From NCBI RefSeq assembly GCF_014905175.1, contig NC_057791.1, positions 12,032,177 to 12,096,176 of the forward strand: 64,000 bases of DNA, given 5' to 3'. Shown here one piece after another: positions 22,803 to 37,300 of this stretch. This DNA is from Aphidius gifuensis (lineage: Eukaryota > Arthropoda > Insecta > Hymenoptera > Braconidae). Numbering within the stretch: position 1 is the first letter of the stretch; every line of letters begins with the position of its first letter. A program made the position numbers and the translations under genes. A model generated the notes under the pieces. That model saw only the letters and a program-made list of their open reading frames with translations. It was not told the DNA's origin and searched no databases.

Positions 22803-25800
22803 GGATTATTCACATTTGGCTGCTGTGAATTGCTTGCACTGTTAGTGCTCTGGTTGCGTGCGGTTTGCCCATATTTTTCATGAATTGCACGATGACGTTT
22901 CAAAGCGAAACGATCAGAAAAACCTATTTCGCATATGTCACATCTAAGAAGAAAAAAATTAAAATATAAATGATCGTTCAAAAAATAAATATAGTAAAAT
23001 AAACAGTAGGACAAAGTCGACAGATAAATTATAAAAAAAAAAAAAATATTGTTAAGCATAGACTTGATTTATTCAACTTTATGAATGGTTGATATGATTA
23101 TAAGTTTCTATTGTTATTATTGAAGTGAAACTGCACTCGGAATTTTTTATTCGGAAATTCGAAAAAAAAATTCTTGGCAATAAGCAACTTTAAAATAAGA
23201 AAAACAACCTGGTAGGAATTCGTCTAGTTTTGTTAGATTGAATCTTGTAACTAGCTATTATTATTAGCTATAAAATGTATACTAGAAAATAGAAATTTAT
23301 TAGCTAATAAATACCTAATTCAATCTTCGAAATTTTTGATGCCAAAAAAAATTATATAATTAACAATTAAAAATAAAAATAATAAACTTTTTGGATTAAC
23401 AATGAAAAAATTATTATTATCTTCTGTTATTGCAAGATTTTCAATTTAATTTTTTTTTGTACAACTTAACATCCATGGAGGTTAAAAAATTTCAGTCCTT
23501 AGTAAGAAAGACTTTTATCAATACACTCAAAAAAAAACACATAATTTTATAAATAAATTAAATGAATCTCAAAATAAAAATCTATATAAAAAATAAAAAC
23601 AAAATTCATTAATAATTTTTTTTTTTTTAACTAAGTATTAAACGAAAGATGATATCGTGACTGTATTTTGTTGACGATAAAATTGAAATATTATTAATTC
23701 AAGGCATTCTTGATTGATGCACAACTAAAAGAGTGTACAATTAGACATTTTTAGCAGTTTTGATAATTTATTAATTTTATTGTCTACGAAATACAGTCAC
23801 GAGATCATTTTTCGTCTAATACTTAAGTAAAAAAAAAAACAAAAAATTGATGAATTTTTTTTTCAATTTTTATATTCATTCAGTGCATTCAATTTATTTA
23901 TTTATTAAATTTATGTATAAAAATAACGTTTTTTGTATGAATTGAAGGTATTTTTTAATAACTATGAAAAGTTACTATATCCTTCACGTTCACGCGCGAT
24001 GGCTTAAGGGTAATACACTCGCTTTTAGAAATTAAGTTTAAGTAGGTAGCTAGGTAGGCAGGTTCGAACCCAGTAAAGTTGTACAAAAAAATAAGAAAAA
24101 AAAGCGTATTATTGTTATTATTTTTTTTTAAGTGTCTAGCAAAACTAGCTATATACTAGCTGATTGACCATTTCTGTGAAGCTTGTAAATGTCTAGCTTT
24201 GAATATAGAAACTATCTAAACTTGAGTTTGAATCTAGTAAAAATAGTTATTTTATAGACATTTATGGGACGAGATTTCTACCAGGGCATGTTCTTTTTTT
24301 TTTTTTTAAATTCTTCTTGGGAAACTGAAATATTCAATTGATAGAACCCTTGGCTATTCTTACTATCTTTTTTAGAAAATGCGAGAAAAAAATTTTGTTT
24401 GTTTTACATCAACAATTTGAGAATAAGCAAAGTCACGCCTGCGCAGTCAACTAAAAAGGGGCAACCCTTGACATTCTTGAGTCAATCATTGATTTTTGCT
24501 ATGGCCCATTACAATTTTTACCAGAATCTTAATTTTATTTTTAAGTTTTGAAGATAACGCCTCATTTTTTACGGGCTTAAGTTGGCGGCCACTTTAGCGG
24601 CGAAATCGGCGAAATCCTAAAATGCGGGGATCTATAGGGTAATCCGAGGGCCCCGACTTTTTATTAATCTGTCCTCCTCTCGCACATACACTCAGCCAGC
24701 TCATCGCTGTTTGCCACTGGAGTGGGGAGGCAAGCGTTACGCGCGGGAATCCAAGCGCACAATATATATTTATGATAACGTATGTAATTTTTTTTTATAT
24801 TTTATTTAATTATTTTGTTATTATATATTTTTTTATTATTGATCATGTTTACGAACAATAATCAACAAATAATGATGAAAGAAAACTACGGATTTAAAGT
24901 TTTTATTTTTTTTCTCGAAAACGTACATTTGCTACCTCGTTATTGAGACGTTTTCTTTAAAAATGACTCTAATGACAAATAGATGGACGTCGGTGTTAAC
25001 TTGTTAAAACTTGATAAAAATTAAGAAGCCCTGTGGCCTAGAGGTTTAAGGCATTTTCCCGGAAAGCAAAAGACTCGGGTTCGAATCCCGGCGGGGAAAC
25101 CTCTTATTTTTCCAAGTTTTTGTTTTTTTTTTCTGAGATGGCATTTAAGGTTGAATGTAAATCGCATCGGTGAGCAAAGTTTGGGCCCAAGAGGGTGCGC
25201 ATCTACACACGGTTATCAAAAATATTTTCACTGCCCCTCTGTCCAAAATATATTCACTATACTGACAGGTTCTTGGTAGTATGTGTGTATGCAGTCTATC
25301 TGGATAGACACACACATACTACCATAGCCAAGAAACATGAGACAGAACGACGAATAAAAGAAAGAGAATGACCGCTAATGATAGAAAATTTTAACTCTAA
25401 TAATTGAATATCTTCTAAAATCCGTTGTAGAAAATGATCATTGAGGGCTTTAAAAATCCGTATTGTAAAGAAGTACAAACTGATAGTAAATTGAGTAAAA
25501 TCGTATAGAAACTTCTTGAGCTAGAGAAGAAAATGTGTGTTCAGTCCCTATACCTACGTGTTAAAGTTGTCAACTTTGACATTAATTATCTAAAAAAAAC
25601 CGTTGTGTAAAATTCTGAAAAAAATCAACAAAATAGATAATTATTCTGGCTTTTATATGAGACCAAAAATTCGAAAATCGTATAGTTGGGAATTCTATTT
25701 ACATTCAACCTTAAAAGACACTACTGTGAATTTTTTCGAGGTTCTCAAGGTGGTTCTTGGAGGTGGGAAATCCGGAAAACTATTACTTACTCATCTTAGA

Positions 25801-28800
25801 AAATCTTATTTTAAAAAAAATATTTCAATAAAAGATATTTAATTATTACTGGTAAACATGATTTACGATAAAAGAATAAATAGTTAGTAAATAATTTTTT
25901 TTTAAATAAAATTTTCTAAAATAAATAAATTATTTTTCCGGATTTTCCGGCCTCAAGGACCGCCTTAGAAACTTGAAAAAATCCACAATATTGTGTCTTT
26001 CAATTGTATTTATCGATCGACGCCTTAATAATGAAGTAGCAAGGGTAAGTTGGTGAGAAAAAAAATCTTGGTTTATAATCAATTGTTTTTCGGGTTTTTC
26101 ATTTTTCCCACCCCTTAGTACCATCCGCGGAGGCTTCAAAAAATTCTCAAATGGGTATTTTTTCAGCCTCTTTCAATTTCCACGAAAAAGAAAAAGTAGC
26201 ATGAGTAGTTTTTTTTTTTTTTTTTAATAAAGTTTCGATATAAAGTAAAAAAAAAAGATAGCTTTCCATTTTCCGCACCCCCTAATAGCATCCAGAGGGG
26301 TTTCAAAGAATTATCGAACGCGTATTCTATCACCCTCTTTTGATTGCGATAAAAAAAGAGGTAACTATGAGTAGTTATTCGATTAAAAAATAACAACCGG
26401 TAACAACAAAATGTTAGTTCAAATTTTTTTACTTTTACTTGATTTTTCTAAAATTTTTATGAAGAGGGCCCCAGCACCCTATTCGTCCCTGATTAGGCCG
26501 CTATAGTGACCGCCAACTTCAGCCCCGTCATTTCTTTTGGTAAAAATTTCATCAAACAGTGTTTTAATTAATATTTCGTTGGTTATTAGCCAATGATTGG
26601 CAACCAAGCAATGGCCATTTGAAAATCAAGAATAACGGATAGAACCCACGTGATCTCTCAGAAGCTCAAATATTTACCATATAATTTTTTTTAGCTACAT
26701 CTCTTTCTTAGTTACTACCATATATTTAATACTAGTAGTATTAAATATATGGCTACTACTCGTCCTTAGTATTTTATTTATTCAAAAAATAAAATACATT
26801 CCATTTATTTTTACAAATTACTAAGGACAAGCAATAGCTAAGGAAAAGATTTAGCTAAGAAATTGATGTAGCTAAATAAATTATATAGTTAGCCACATCT
26901 TTTTCTTAGCTACTGCCTGTCTTTAGTATTTTGCATCAGTTCCTTAGCTTCTATTCGGAATTATATTAATTTGTTGCCTTATTTAATTGCAAGCAAGCTT
27001 GTAATTCATTTCGGTTACTTTTCATAGTAGTTTCAAATTTCACCGCTAAATGGATTTTTATACAAATGGATTACAAAATTTATGATTCCTGACCTCTCGG
27101 TTGTGAACGTTCCAAAGCGCTTGATCACGACGTCCAAACGCGGCTGCCGGCAGCGTTGCCAACCATACAATTATGATGGTATCGATACCACGATTTGAGG
27201 ATCCGATACAATGTACAATCATGTCACACAATGGTACCATAATATTGATAAAATACTCAATGGTACCATTATTTTGTTTTTTTATTGTTAGGATTTTTTC
27301 CTTTAAAAATCTACTATGAAATATGAACCCTTTAATCGATTTCAGTCGACAGGCACAGAACCTAGGAGTATAGCACTATGTGTATTTCGGTAGGGGCTTA
27401 TTTTTCGTAACCAGTGTACCGTACATCAACGCAGAAGACTAATTTTCGTCGTAAGAAGAGACAACCATAAATTTTCAAAGTAATTAGCGAATATCTTTGC
27501 AACGGTACGGAGGAAGTGGATAATTTCTTTTTCATTAAGGTACAACAATCAGAATTTCTTGAAATTTAAACCGTAGATAGTTTAAATTAATGCATCGTTT
27601 TGTAAAATCAGTTTTTTTGTTATAAACCTTTTTTTTGAAAATAATTTTTAAAAGTTGACTACTTTTAGAGGGGTTATACATGGGCTTTTATGGGAGGCTA
27701 TGTTTCAAATTTCTTTGAACATAACTAAATTACATTTGTAACAATCACTTTTTTTTCAAAAACTAATGAATAATAATAAAAATAATAAAGAATTTTTTAA
27801 TGTTCGGTTCACATGGATTTTAATACTGCTTTTCGAGTAAATTATCAATCAAAAACACGGATTTGACTGATTTTCTTATGAGGAGCCATGATAACTGGGC
27901 AATATTGAAATAGCGGGAAAATTTAAACTTGCACAAAAAAAACTCAATTACAAAATAATGGAGCATTATAAATGCAAGTGTTAATAAAAATATTATTAAA
28001 AAAGATCTGGTAACGTTTGTTGGGGCGTGTGGCTTTTTGAGTTGCTTACAATTATCCATGGATACTGTACCCACGTGATCTCAGTAGCTCAAATTTTTAC
28101 CATATAATTTCTTTTAGCGACATTTTTTCCATAGCTACTGCTTGTCCTTAATCATTTATTTATTTAACAAATAAAATACATGTAATTCATTTTTGAAAAA
28201 TAAAAATGTCCAAGGAAAAGCAGCAGCTAAAGAAAAGATGTAGCTGAGGAATTAATGTTGCCAAAAAAATTATGTTTGAAGCAACATCAATTCCTTAGCT
28301 ACATCCTTTTCTCAGCTACATTTTTTCCTTAGCTACTGCTTGTGCTAAATATGTCACACAATGTCACATCAATTCCTGAGATATTTTTCGGGATTGTAAT
28401 TCATTTCGGTTACTTTTGATGATAGTTCCAAGTTTCACCGCTAGAGGGAGATGTTTTATACAAATGGATAAAACTAAAAATGTTTTAAACTATGTTTTAA
28501 ACATGGTTTAAAACATCATGTTTTATACATGCCCATCCCTGCCTGTATGTATTATATTATATTATGATTCCGACCATTTGGAAATAGTTTACTATTCGGC
28601 CACCAGATGCCATGGTGAATAGGTTCAGAACCCTATACTGAATATATGTTGGACAGAGGTGCACTGAAAATATTTTTCATAACCGTAGAGTGGGTATAAG
28701 CATGCTTATACCCACTCTACATAACCATGTGTAGATGCGCACCCTTTTGGGCTTAAACTTCGTCCACCGATGGGACTTACATACAACCTTAAAAACAAAC

Positions 28801-30197
28801 CATCGGGACAAAAAAAATGTTAGAAAATAAATAAGAAAAAAAAAATTAGTTACGACTTGTCGTGATATTCTTACGGCCGATAAGGAAGGTAGTGTCAATT
28901 TTTATATAAGGAAAATATGAGTATATATATGTATTTCTTTTTTTGACTAAGGTGGTATGTAAATCCCAAGGTAGGATAATTCTTTGGGTTCAAAGAGGCA
29001 CCCTTGTAACCATAGCTTAAAGAAATAATAAGTGCCCTCTAATGTCTAAAATTTGTATACTTTACTGACGCGTCTTTAAAAGTATGAGCGAGGGCGCCTC
29101 GTATTTACACACACCCCAGCAAAAAATTAGTTGTAGCGTACCGGCACACACAAAGAAGTACCGGTAATGTACAACTAGTTACCGGTATTTTGTTATCAGG
29201 GACTAATACTACTTCAGCAGATTTTCAATGCTTTGCCTGGTACTTTTTGACTGTTTTTGACCCTAAATTTTCGTCTTAAATAATTAATAACTTTTAAAAT
29301 TCGTGGTAGAAATCGATGATTTTTTAAAAATTATTTTTCGTAATTTAAAGAAGTATAAGCTGTAGTAAAATGAAGGTTTTCTGTGAGAGTGTTTTTTCAA
29401 TAGAAGTGAAAACGTGCCGATGCTTCCTATACTTGTGTGTTGAAGTGTTAAATTGTTGTCAACTTTGACCCTAATTATCTCGATCAAATCGTGATAGAAA
29501 ATTACAAAAAAATTTTTTCAAAATAGATCTTTATTTCACTAAAAAAATTAGCCTACTTTAATGAAAATTTGTGAGAGGGATTTTTTTTTCAATATTTTGA
29601 TATACCACCTTAAATAAGTAATCTTAGATACTGAGTATTTAAATGAAAAACGGAATGACTTCAAATTAGGCTTAAAAAACGTGGTTTTCATTACTCTATC
29701 GCCTCTGAAAAGGTTTATCTCGATTCCAATAATCAACTTTTTTTTCTATTTTTGAAAAAAAAAAGAAACGAAAATATCTAAAAAATTCTATTTTTTATTA
29801 TGTTATGAAAACTATAATTTTTTTCGGAAAAAGTTTCGAGTAAAAGTTGTAGGATTTTACCACACATGCTTTTTAAATCCTATACAAAGTATTTATGACA
29901 ATTTTTTCAAAAGTTAGAGCGTTTTCCAGAAATTACTCGAAAACTAGGCAAGCAATAACTTTAGATAAAATTGTAATAGAGACTTCGTATTAGGCTTAAA
30001 CAACGCATCTTTTGAAACTCCATCGCCCCTCATAGGAAAGGGCATTATGTATTCAGTCACTTTTTTTTTTTTTCTAAAAACTAAATTAAGGGAGTTCGAA
30101 CGCAAAAAGTACAAATAAGAAATGTGACCTGGTGGGCCTCTCAATTAGGGCTTCATGCGGTACCGAGACTAGTCTCGGTCTCGCATGCGTCGTCTCG

Positions 30198-30242
<45 letters not shown>

Positions 30243-31301
30243 CTTGAATCAATAAAACGATACCGAGACCGAGACCGAGAGTATCGTTTGAAAGTCTCGC
30301 TAGTCTCGCGAGACTCTGAAAATTTTAAATAATATTTTTTTTTTTTTTTTTTTTCCCTCTTACCGTATCGAATCATATTGAAAAAAAAGAACTGTTATAT
30401 TCCTGCACAGTAAGACACTGCACAGTAGGGCACTGACGCCAAAGTCACAAGATATTCACAAGCCTTATTATGTATCAATGAAAATTGTAAAGACTTAAGT
30501 TACGCCAATTATATTTTCCTCAACTGATATTTTTTGTATTTGATGTTTCAAAAGCAATGATTTACTTCTTGGAAAAAAAATACATATCGATGAAGTAAAA
30601 GAAAAAAAAAAAAGAAAATATACTATTTGTTTATGGCATTTCTAAAGACTTTTCTCAGACTAATTTAACGATTTTTAAATTTTCAAGATTCACTTTGAAC
30701 ATTCGTTTGTCTTTCATTTTTATTTTTTTTCTGGAAACAGAAAGATTATGTCTACTGTATTTGTTTACACAATTAGGACGTTCTGATGCTTTATCCTTGA
30801 AGTTGTTCAGTTCCTCTGTGGTCACGTTGAAGAAAACATCAAATTTTTTTTTAAAATGTCCAATAGCAAAAAAAGAAATTTCAGTGATAGAAATATAAAC
30901 ATAATTTTTTATTTCAAAAAATATGTAAAAAGTTTTAAATAAATCAATGTAAATATATATGTATATATATATTTTTGATATAAATATAATTTTTTTTTAT
31001 GAATTTAATAAATGAAAATAAAAAACAAACGTCTTATATAAAAATAATTCTCGTCATAATTTTGTATGATTAATCAATTTTATTAATATTAAAATTAATA
31101 ATCAATTTATTAATTAATATAATTCAATAATCAATATTTATTGCATTATTTTATATTTTATAATTTTAAAAAAATTAGGTAATACAATATTAATTGTTTT
31201 TATTTTACACGAATTTGATATACATGGTATTATTCAATCACTTTTTTTACTTTACTTGGACGAATAAATATTAGTATAAAAGCGAGACCCGGCGAGACTT
31301 G

Positions 31302-31332
<31 letters not shown>

Positions 31333-34300
31333 TGGTGCGAACGAGCGAGACCGATACCGAGACTCGTCGAATCTCGTCTCGTCTCGTACCGCATGAAGCC
31401 CTACTCTCAATGCTATAGTAAAAATTTATATAATTTTATGCGGCACGGTTCACTTTTTTCTGCGTAGACGGTCCTGTTTTCCACCAATACATGTGCGGTT
31501 GTGTGTATCAATATGCACACAAACGTATTTTGTTACCTCCACTCCTTCACTCTTTGACTTTTTTTTTTTTTTTAAACAATGATTGTTCAACTTTCTAGCT
31601 GGGAACTTGAATTTTTTTTTGATGTGTAAACATCTTTAGGCGCGGGTTGGGTTAGAGTAAAAGGAAAAAACATAGAGTTTAGACGTCAGATCCGGTAACG
31701 GATCTGGGCAGGAATCCATTTTCTGTTTGCGTTTTTACATGGCTGCCATAAGTCTAAACATGGCTGCCGTAATTTTAAACATGGCGCCTCCATGATCCAA
31801 GCTTTGAACACTAGATACACTACACACACATTACACACAACTACATTTTTCAGTGATATTTTGGCAATATATAGTAATAGTAATTTCGAGTGATTTAAAC
31901 GCGCGTGTGAATTAAACATTGTCGAGCGGGTGGATTAAATCACGGAGGCGCCATGTTTAGAATTATGGCAGCCATGTAAAAACTCGACTTTTGCGTGTCG
32001 TGAGTTCGCACCCTCAGTCTACATTGCACCTTGCAGTGCCATGGTAATCGGTCGGTAACCGTTACCATCAGCCGTTCTGTAGTATAGATGAATTTAAATG
32101 CGCGTATTTATATATTTAATTTATTTATTATTATATATATATACGCGCCGTTGTATATATTAATATACAAGTATTTTATTTGTATTTATTAGTTATACTT
32201 GCATTTGTTAGGCGAAGTAAAGTTCATATTGTACATATATATACATGCATATGCAAGTATTTTTCATTTACAAGATTAATATACCTATTATTATTGTTTA
32301 TATAAAATAATATTTCCTAAATACAAAAGATAATATTGAATTATTATACAATAATAATTTATTTATAATATTGACTAATTTTATGTTTTAAAAAAAGAGA
32401 AATAGACATTGATGACTGATGTGTTAGTTTGAAAGAGAAAATTATTATTGTAATTGTACAGAAGAATTTCAGAAGATATTATCATAACCGAGACAACATG
32501 TTTTTTTATTCGGTTTTTATAGAAAATTTTCTCACGATTACGGGAAAAATACGGAAAAAATTCCTACGAATGCGCAGTGGTTAAAAATGGAGTTGAAATA
32601 TGGAAAAAACGGCTATTTATCGGTTATAAATCGTGTAGTTATTGAAATAACGATTAATTCTCGAATTTAATAATGGCCATCAATGAATCTCGTCAAGTAA
32701 AAAAAAAAGTCAACATAAAAAAATTCGATATCGCGAATAGTTTTCGAGTTATAATAACTTATATATTTCGATATATTAAGTTTTTTTGTTTAATATTAAT
32801 AAAGGCAATCGATAAAACTCGCCAAGCTAAAAAAAAAGCCCAATAAAAATTTTTATATCTCGAATAGTTATCAAATTATAGATATTTTTTTTAAAATGTA
32901 TACAATTTTTTTTTCTCAAAAAAAAAAGTCGAAATTTTTGTTTTTTTTTTCAAAAAAACTGCTAATTATTGATTGTCGCGTATTGTTAAGCACGAATATA
33001 TATTTTTTTTTCGAAAATAATGAATATATCCAAGTTTTTTTTACTTGGTCGCTAGGTTTTTTACTTAGCTATATTTTTTACTTAGCTATATTTTTTACTA
33101 GCTATATTTTTTACTTAGCTATATTATAATAAACACACAATATCTACATAATTTTACTTAGCTATATTTTTCCTTAGCTATATTTTTTACTTAGCTATAT
33201 ATTTTTTACTTAGCTATATTTTTTACTTAGCTATATTTTTTGCTTAGCTATTTTTTTTACTTAGCTATATTTATAGCCAAACACACAATACCTACATAAT
33301 TTTACCAGCTATATCTTTTACTTAGCTATATATTTTTTACTTAGCTATATTTTTTACTTAGCTATATTGTTTGCTTAGCTATTTTTTGTACTTAGCTATA
33401 TATTTATAGCCAAACACACAATATCTACATAATTTTACCAGCTATATTTTCAACTTAGCTATATTTTTAACTTAGCTATATTTTTTACTTAGCTATATTT
33501 TTTACTTAGCTATATTTTTTACTTAGCTTTATTTTTTTACTTAGCTCTATTATATTATCAATTATGAAAAAAATTATCATTAACATTAGAAAGATATCGA
33601 TAATTCGAAAACTATTCGCGCGATCAAAAAATTGTATTCGATTTTTTTTTCTCCTTGATGAGTTTAATCGACTTCCATTATTAAATGAATAAATAAAAAA
33701 AAATCGATATATCGAAATTTTAAAAAATATTATAACTTGAAAACTATTCGAGATATTGAAATTTTTTTAAAAACATTTTCTTCTCCCCGACGATCTCTAT
33801 TGATTGCCATTATTAAATTTGAGAATAATTCGTTATTTCAATAACTATACGACATATAACCGATAAATAGCCGTTTTTTTCATATTTCAACTTCATTTTT
33901 AACCACTTTGCGCATTCGTAGGAATTTTTCGTAGAAACACGCCGAAGATGTTTACACATAATAAACCCGCGAGTCTAGATGGCTCACAAAATTTTTTTTT
34001 TCTATAATTATTCTAACATTTTAAAGTTTCTTACAGATAGTTTTTTATTTAGGTGTGAAGACAAGAACACGGTAAAAATTTGATATATGTTGTTTTTTTT
34101 AAACATTTTTCGACTTTTCCGTAAAGGTACACGCTAAAGGTACAACTAGGGAAAATTAAAAATAATGACGATTTCACGAATTTTATAGAGTAGATAATTG
34201 AAATAACGATACACCTTTTTCTTTAATCAGTTTTTTTGTTATAAGATGTTTTTTTGATTAATTAACTGTTAAAGATGGTCCTTTTTTTTGAGGTTAAACA

Positions 34301-37300
34301 TAGGCTCTTATGGAAAATGATGTTCGGCTTTTCATAATACCCCATCGAAATACTTGAAAAAATAATGCCATATTTACCAAAAACTAAAGGATAAAACTAG
34401 AAAAAAAGACGAAAAATCATCACCCAAATTTAGTATAGATTTTAATATTCAATTTTAATTAATAGAGGATAATAAATTTTTGTCTTTGTCTAAATACTTG
34501 AGTGGAAGTGAGAAACAGTATTCTCTTTCTAATCTTTCGTCCTTTTCGCACTCATGAATATATAATGTTTTTAGCAAACATCCGCCAGATGTCTCTCATT
34601 TTGCCCTAGTTGTACCTAAAAGTTGTTGACTTTAAATATTAATAACTATTTTACTAGCAGGAAATTTTGACATAAGATAGATAACTATTTCATAAACCTA
34701 CTCCGAAAATTTAACAAAAAGTTAAAGATAATCGGGTGTTGTTCAAACTCCTTTAATATATAATTGATTTTTATTGAAATATAGTGCATAAAATTGATAA
34801 ATAATGAAAAAAATAAAAGGTTTACGCAAAAAAAAATAATCACGAAAAGTTCAAACTTTCGGTTTTTTGGGGTTGGTATGACAAAATCTACAATGTAAAA
34901 AGCATAGGTTTTTATTTAGAACACGCCCCTAAAATCTAGCTATGAAAATGCCTTAAGGAGGTTATGCACAAATTCATTGCGGGTGTTGCGGGGCGCCTCT
35001 GACGTCACAGACAAAACTGAAATCTGGCTACACTGTAAAAAAATAAAGTGAAAAGCGCCTGCGCCCCGTATACAATATATGGGATTGCGGGTATGTGTGT
35101 GTGTTTGAACATGCCATACGTTGCCACATCTAATTTTTGTAAAGTTTATAATTAATTTCTCATTAATTAACCGATCAACATATAAAAATTTTTCGCGCAA
35201 TTAATAAAACTCGGTTTCTAGTATATGTGTGATTTTTTTCAAGACTTTTTCATCATTTTTTTTATCCGAAAAAAATGGTTGAAATTTCCATAAGAGCCAA
35301 TGTTAAATATTATTTTCAATAATTAATTACAAAAAATTTAACCGATCAACATAAGAAAATAATTATACCGTTGTATTCAGAATGAAAAGATCTACTTGTG
35401 TACAAAATTTCAGAACATTCTCATTATATTTAAAAAAAAAAAGAGTAATTTCTGCATAACCTCCTTAAGGGAGTTCGAATGAAAAAACTACAAACAAGAA
35501 ATGCGGCCTGGTGGGCCTCTCAATGCTATAGTAAAAATTTATAAAATTTTATGCGGTACCCTTCACTTATTGTTGCATAGACGGTCCTGTTTTCCACCAA
35601 TACATAGACGGTTGTGTGTATCAATATGCACACAAACGTATTTTGTTACCTCCACTCCTTCACTCTTTGACTTTTTTTTTTTTTTTTAAGGCACTTTCAT
35701 AGCTAGATTTTGGGGGCGTGTCCTAAATAAAATCCTATGCTTTTTACATTGTAGATTTTGTCATACCAACCCCAAAAAACCAAAAGTTTGAACTTTTTGT
35801 GATTATTTTTTTTGCCTAAACCATTTATTTTTTTCATTATTTATCAATTTTATGCAATACATTTCAATAAAAACCAATTATATATTAATAAAAAAAATTA
35901 TCTTATGATATTTATTCATTTCAATATTGCACACAAAAATTTTTTTTTGTTAGTATGCATCACTGATTTGCACTGATATTAAGTTTTCTATTTATATCCA
36001 ATTAATATCAATATTCATTATCAATCTTAATTTTATATCGTTAATAAAAACATTTTTAATAATATTTTTATTAACACTTGCATTTATGATGCTCTATTAT
36101 TGTGTAATTGAGTTTCTTGTGTGCAAGTTTAAATTTTCCCGCTATTTCAATACTGCCCAGTTATCATGGCTCCTCATTAAAAAATCAGTAAAATCCGTGT
36201 TTTTGATAGATAATTTTAATTATTACTCAAAAAGCAGCATTAAAACCCCATGTGAACCAAACATTAAAAAATTCCTTATTATTTTTACTATTATTGATTA
36301 GTTTTTGAAAAAAAAGTGATTGTTAGAAATGTAATTTAGTTATGTTCAAAGAAATTTCAAACATAGCCTCCCATAAGAGCCCATGTATAACCCCTCCAAA
36401 AGTAGTCGACTTTTAAAAATTATTAAAAAAAAAAAAGGTTTATAACAAAAAAACTGATTTTACAAAACGATGCATTAATATTTCAACTATCTACTGTATA
36501 AATTTTAAGAAATTCTGATTGTTGGAACGTAGCTATGAAAGTACCTTAAACAATGATTTTTTAACTTTCTAGCAGGGAACTTGAATTTTTTTTTTTTCTA
36601 TAGTTTTTCTAAGATTTTGAAGTTTTATGAAGGTAGTTTTTTATTTAGGTGTTTTAAGACAAAAACACCGTGAAAATTCGAGATATGTTGTTTTTTTTTA
36701 ACATTTTTTGTTTATTACGTTAGCGTACGCGCTAAAAGTTGTTGACTTTAGACACTTTTACTAGCAGGGATAGACTTCTGAAATTTTGGCATAAGACTTG
36801 GCATAACTATTTCATAAACCTACTCTAAAAATTAAAAAAAGACATTAAGATAATCGAGTGTTGTTCGAACTCCCTTAATTTCTTTCCGAAAAAACTAAAA
36901 CTAAAATAATTTTCCGTAGTGAAAAAAGTACAAACCTGTAGAAAAAAAAACGTAATTTAAATAAAGAGTTTGAAAAATACATGCGCAAATGAACCTATAC
37001 TCCCTATGCTTGTATGTTAAAGTTGTCAACTTTGACATTAATAATTATCTTTATTTTTCCACGGAGAAAAATCACCAAATAGATCATTATTTCAGTTAAA
37101 AATTGGAAAAAAAAGTCGAAAATGAAATAAGGAGAAATTTTACATGAAAACAACCTTAAAACATTACCTGTGAGGCTTTTCTCCAGTATGAACTTTAGCA
37201 TGATTCTTCAAATGCGTCGCTTGATTAAATGCCGATCCACATGTGTTACACCGGTAAGGTTTTTCACCTGTATGAATCCGGCGATGGTTCCACAGGGTAG

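Noticed and set aside
22532..22828. Poly-leucine frame on the plus strand
   Set aside because: It is the complement of the polyglutamine exon of the zinc-finger gene, with no other support.
30086..30376. Arginine/serine-rich frame resembling an SR protein
   Set aside because: It is a translation of the (GAGACC)n hexamer inside a transposon end. It runs into poly-A/T and has no RNA-binding domain.
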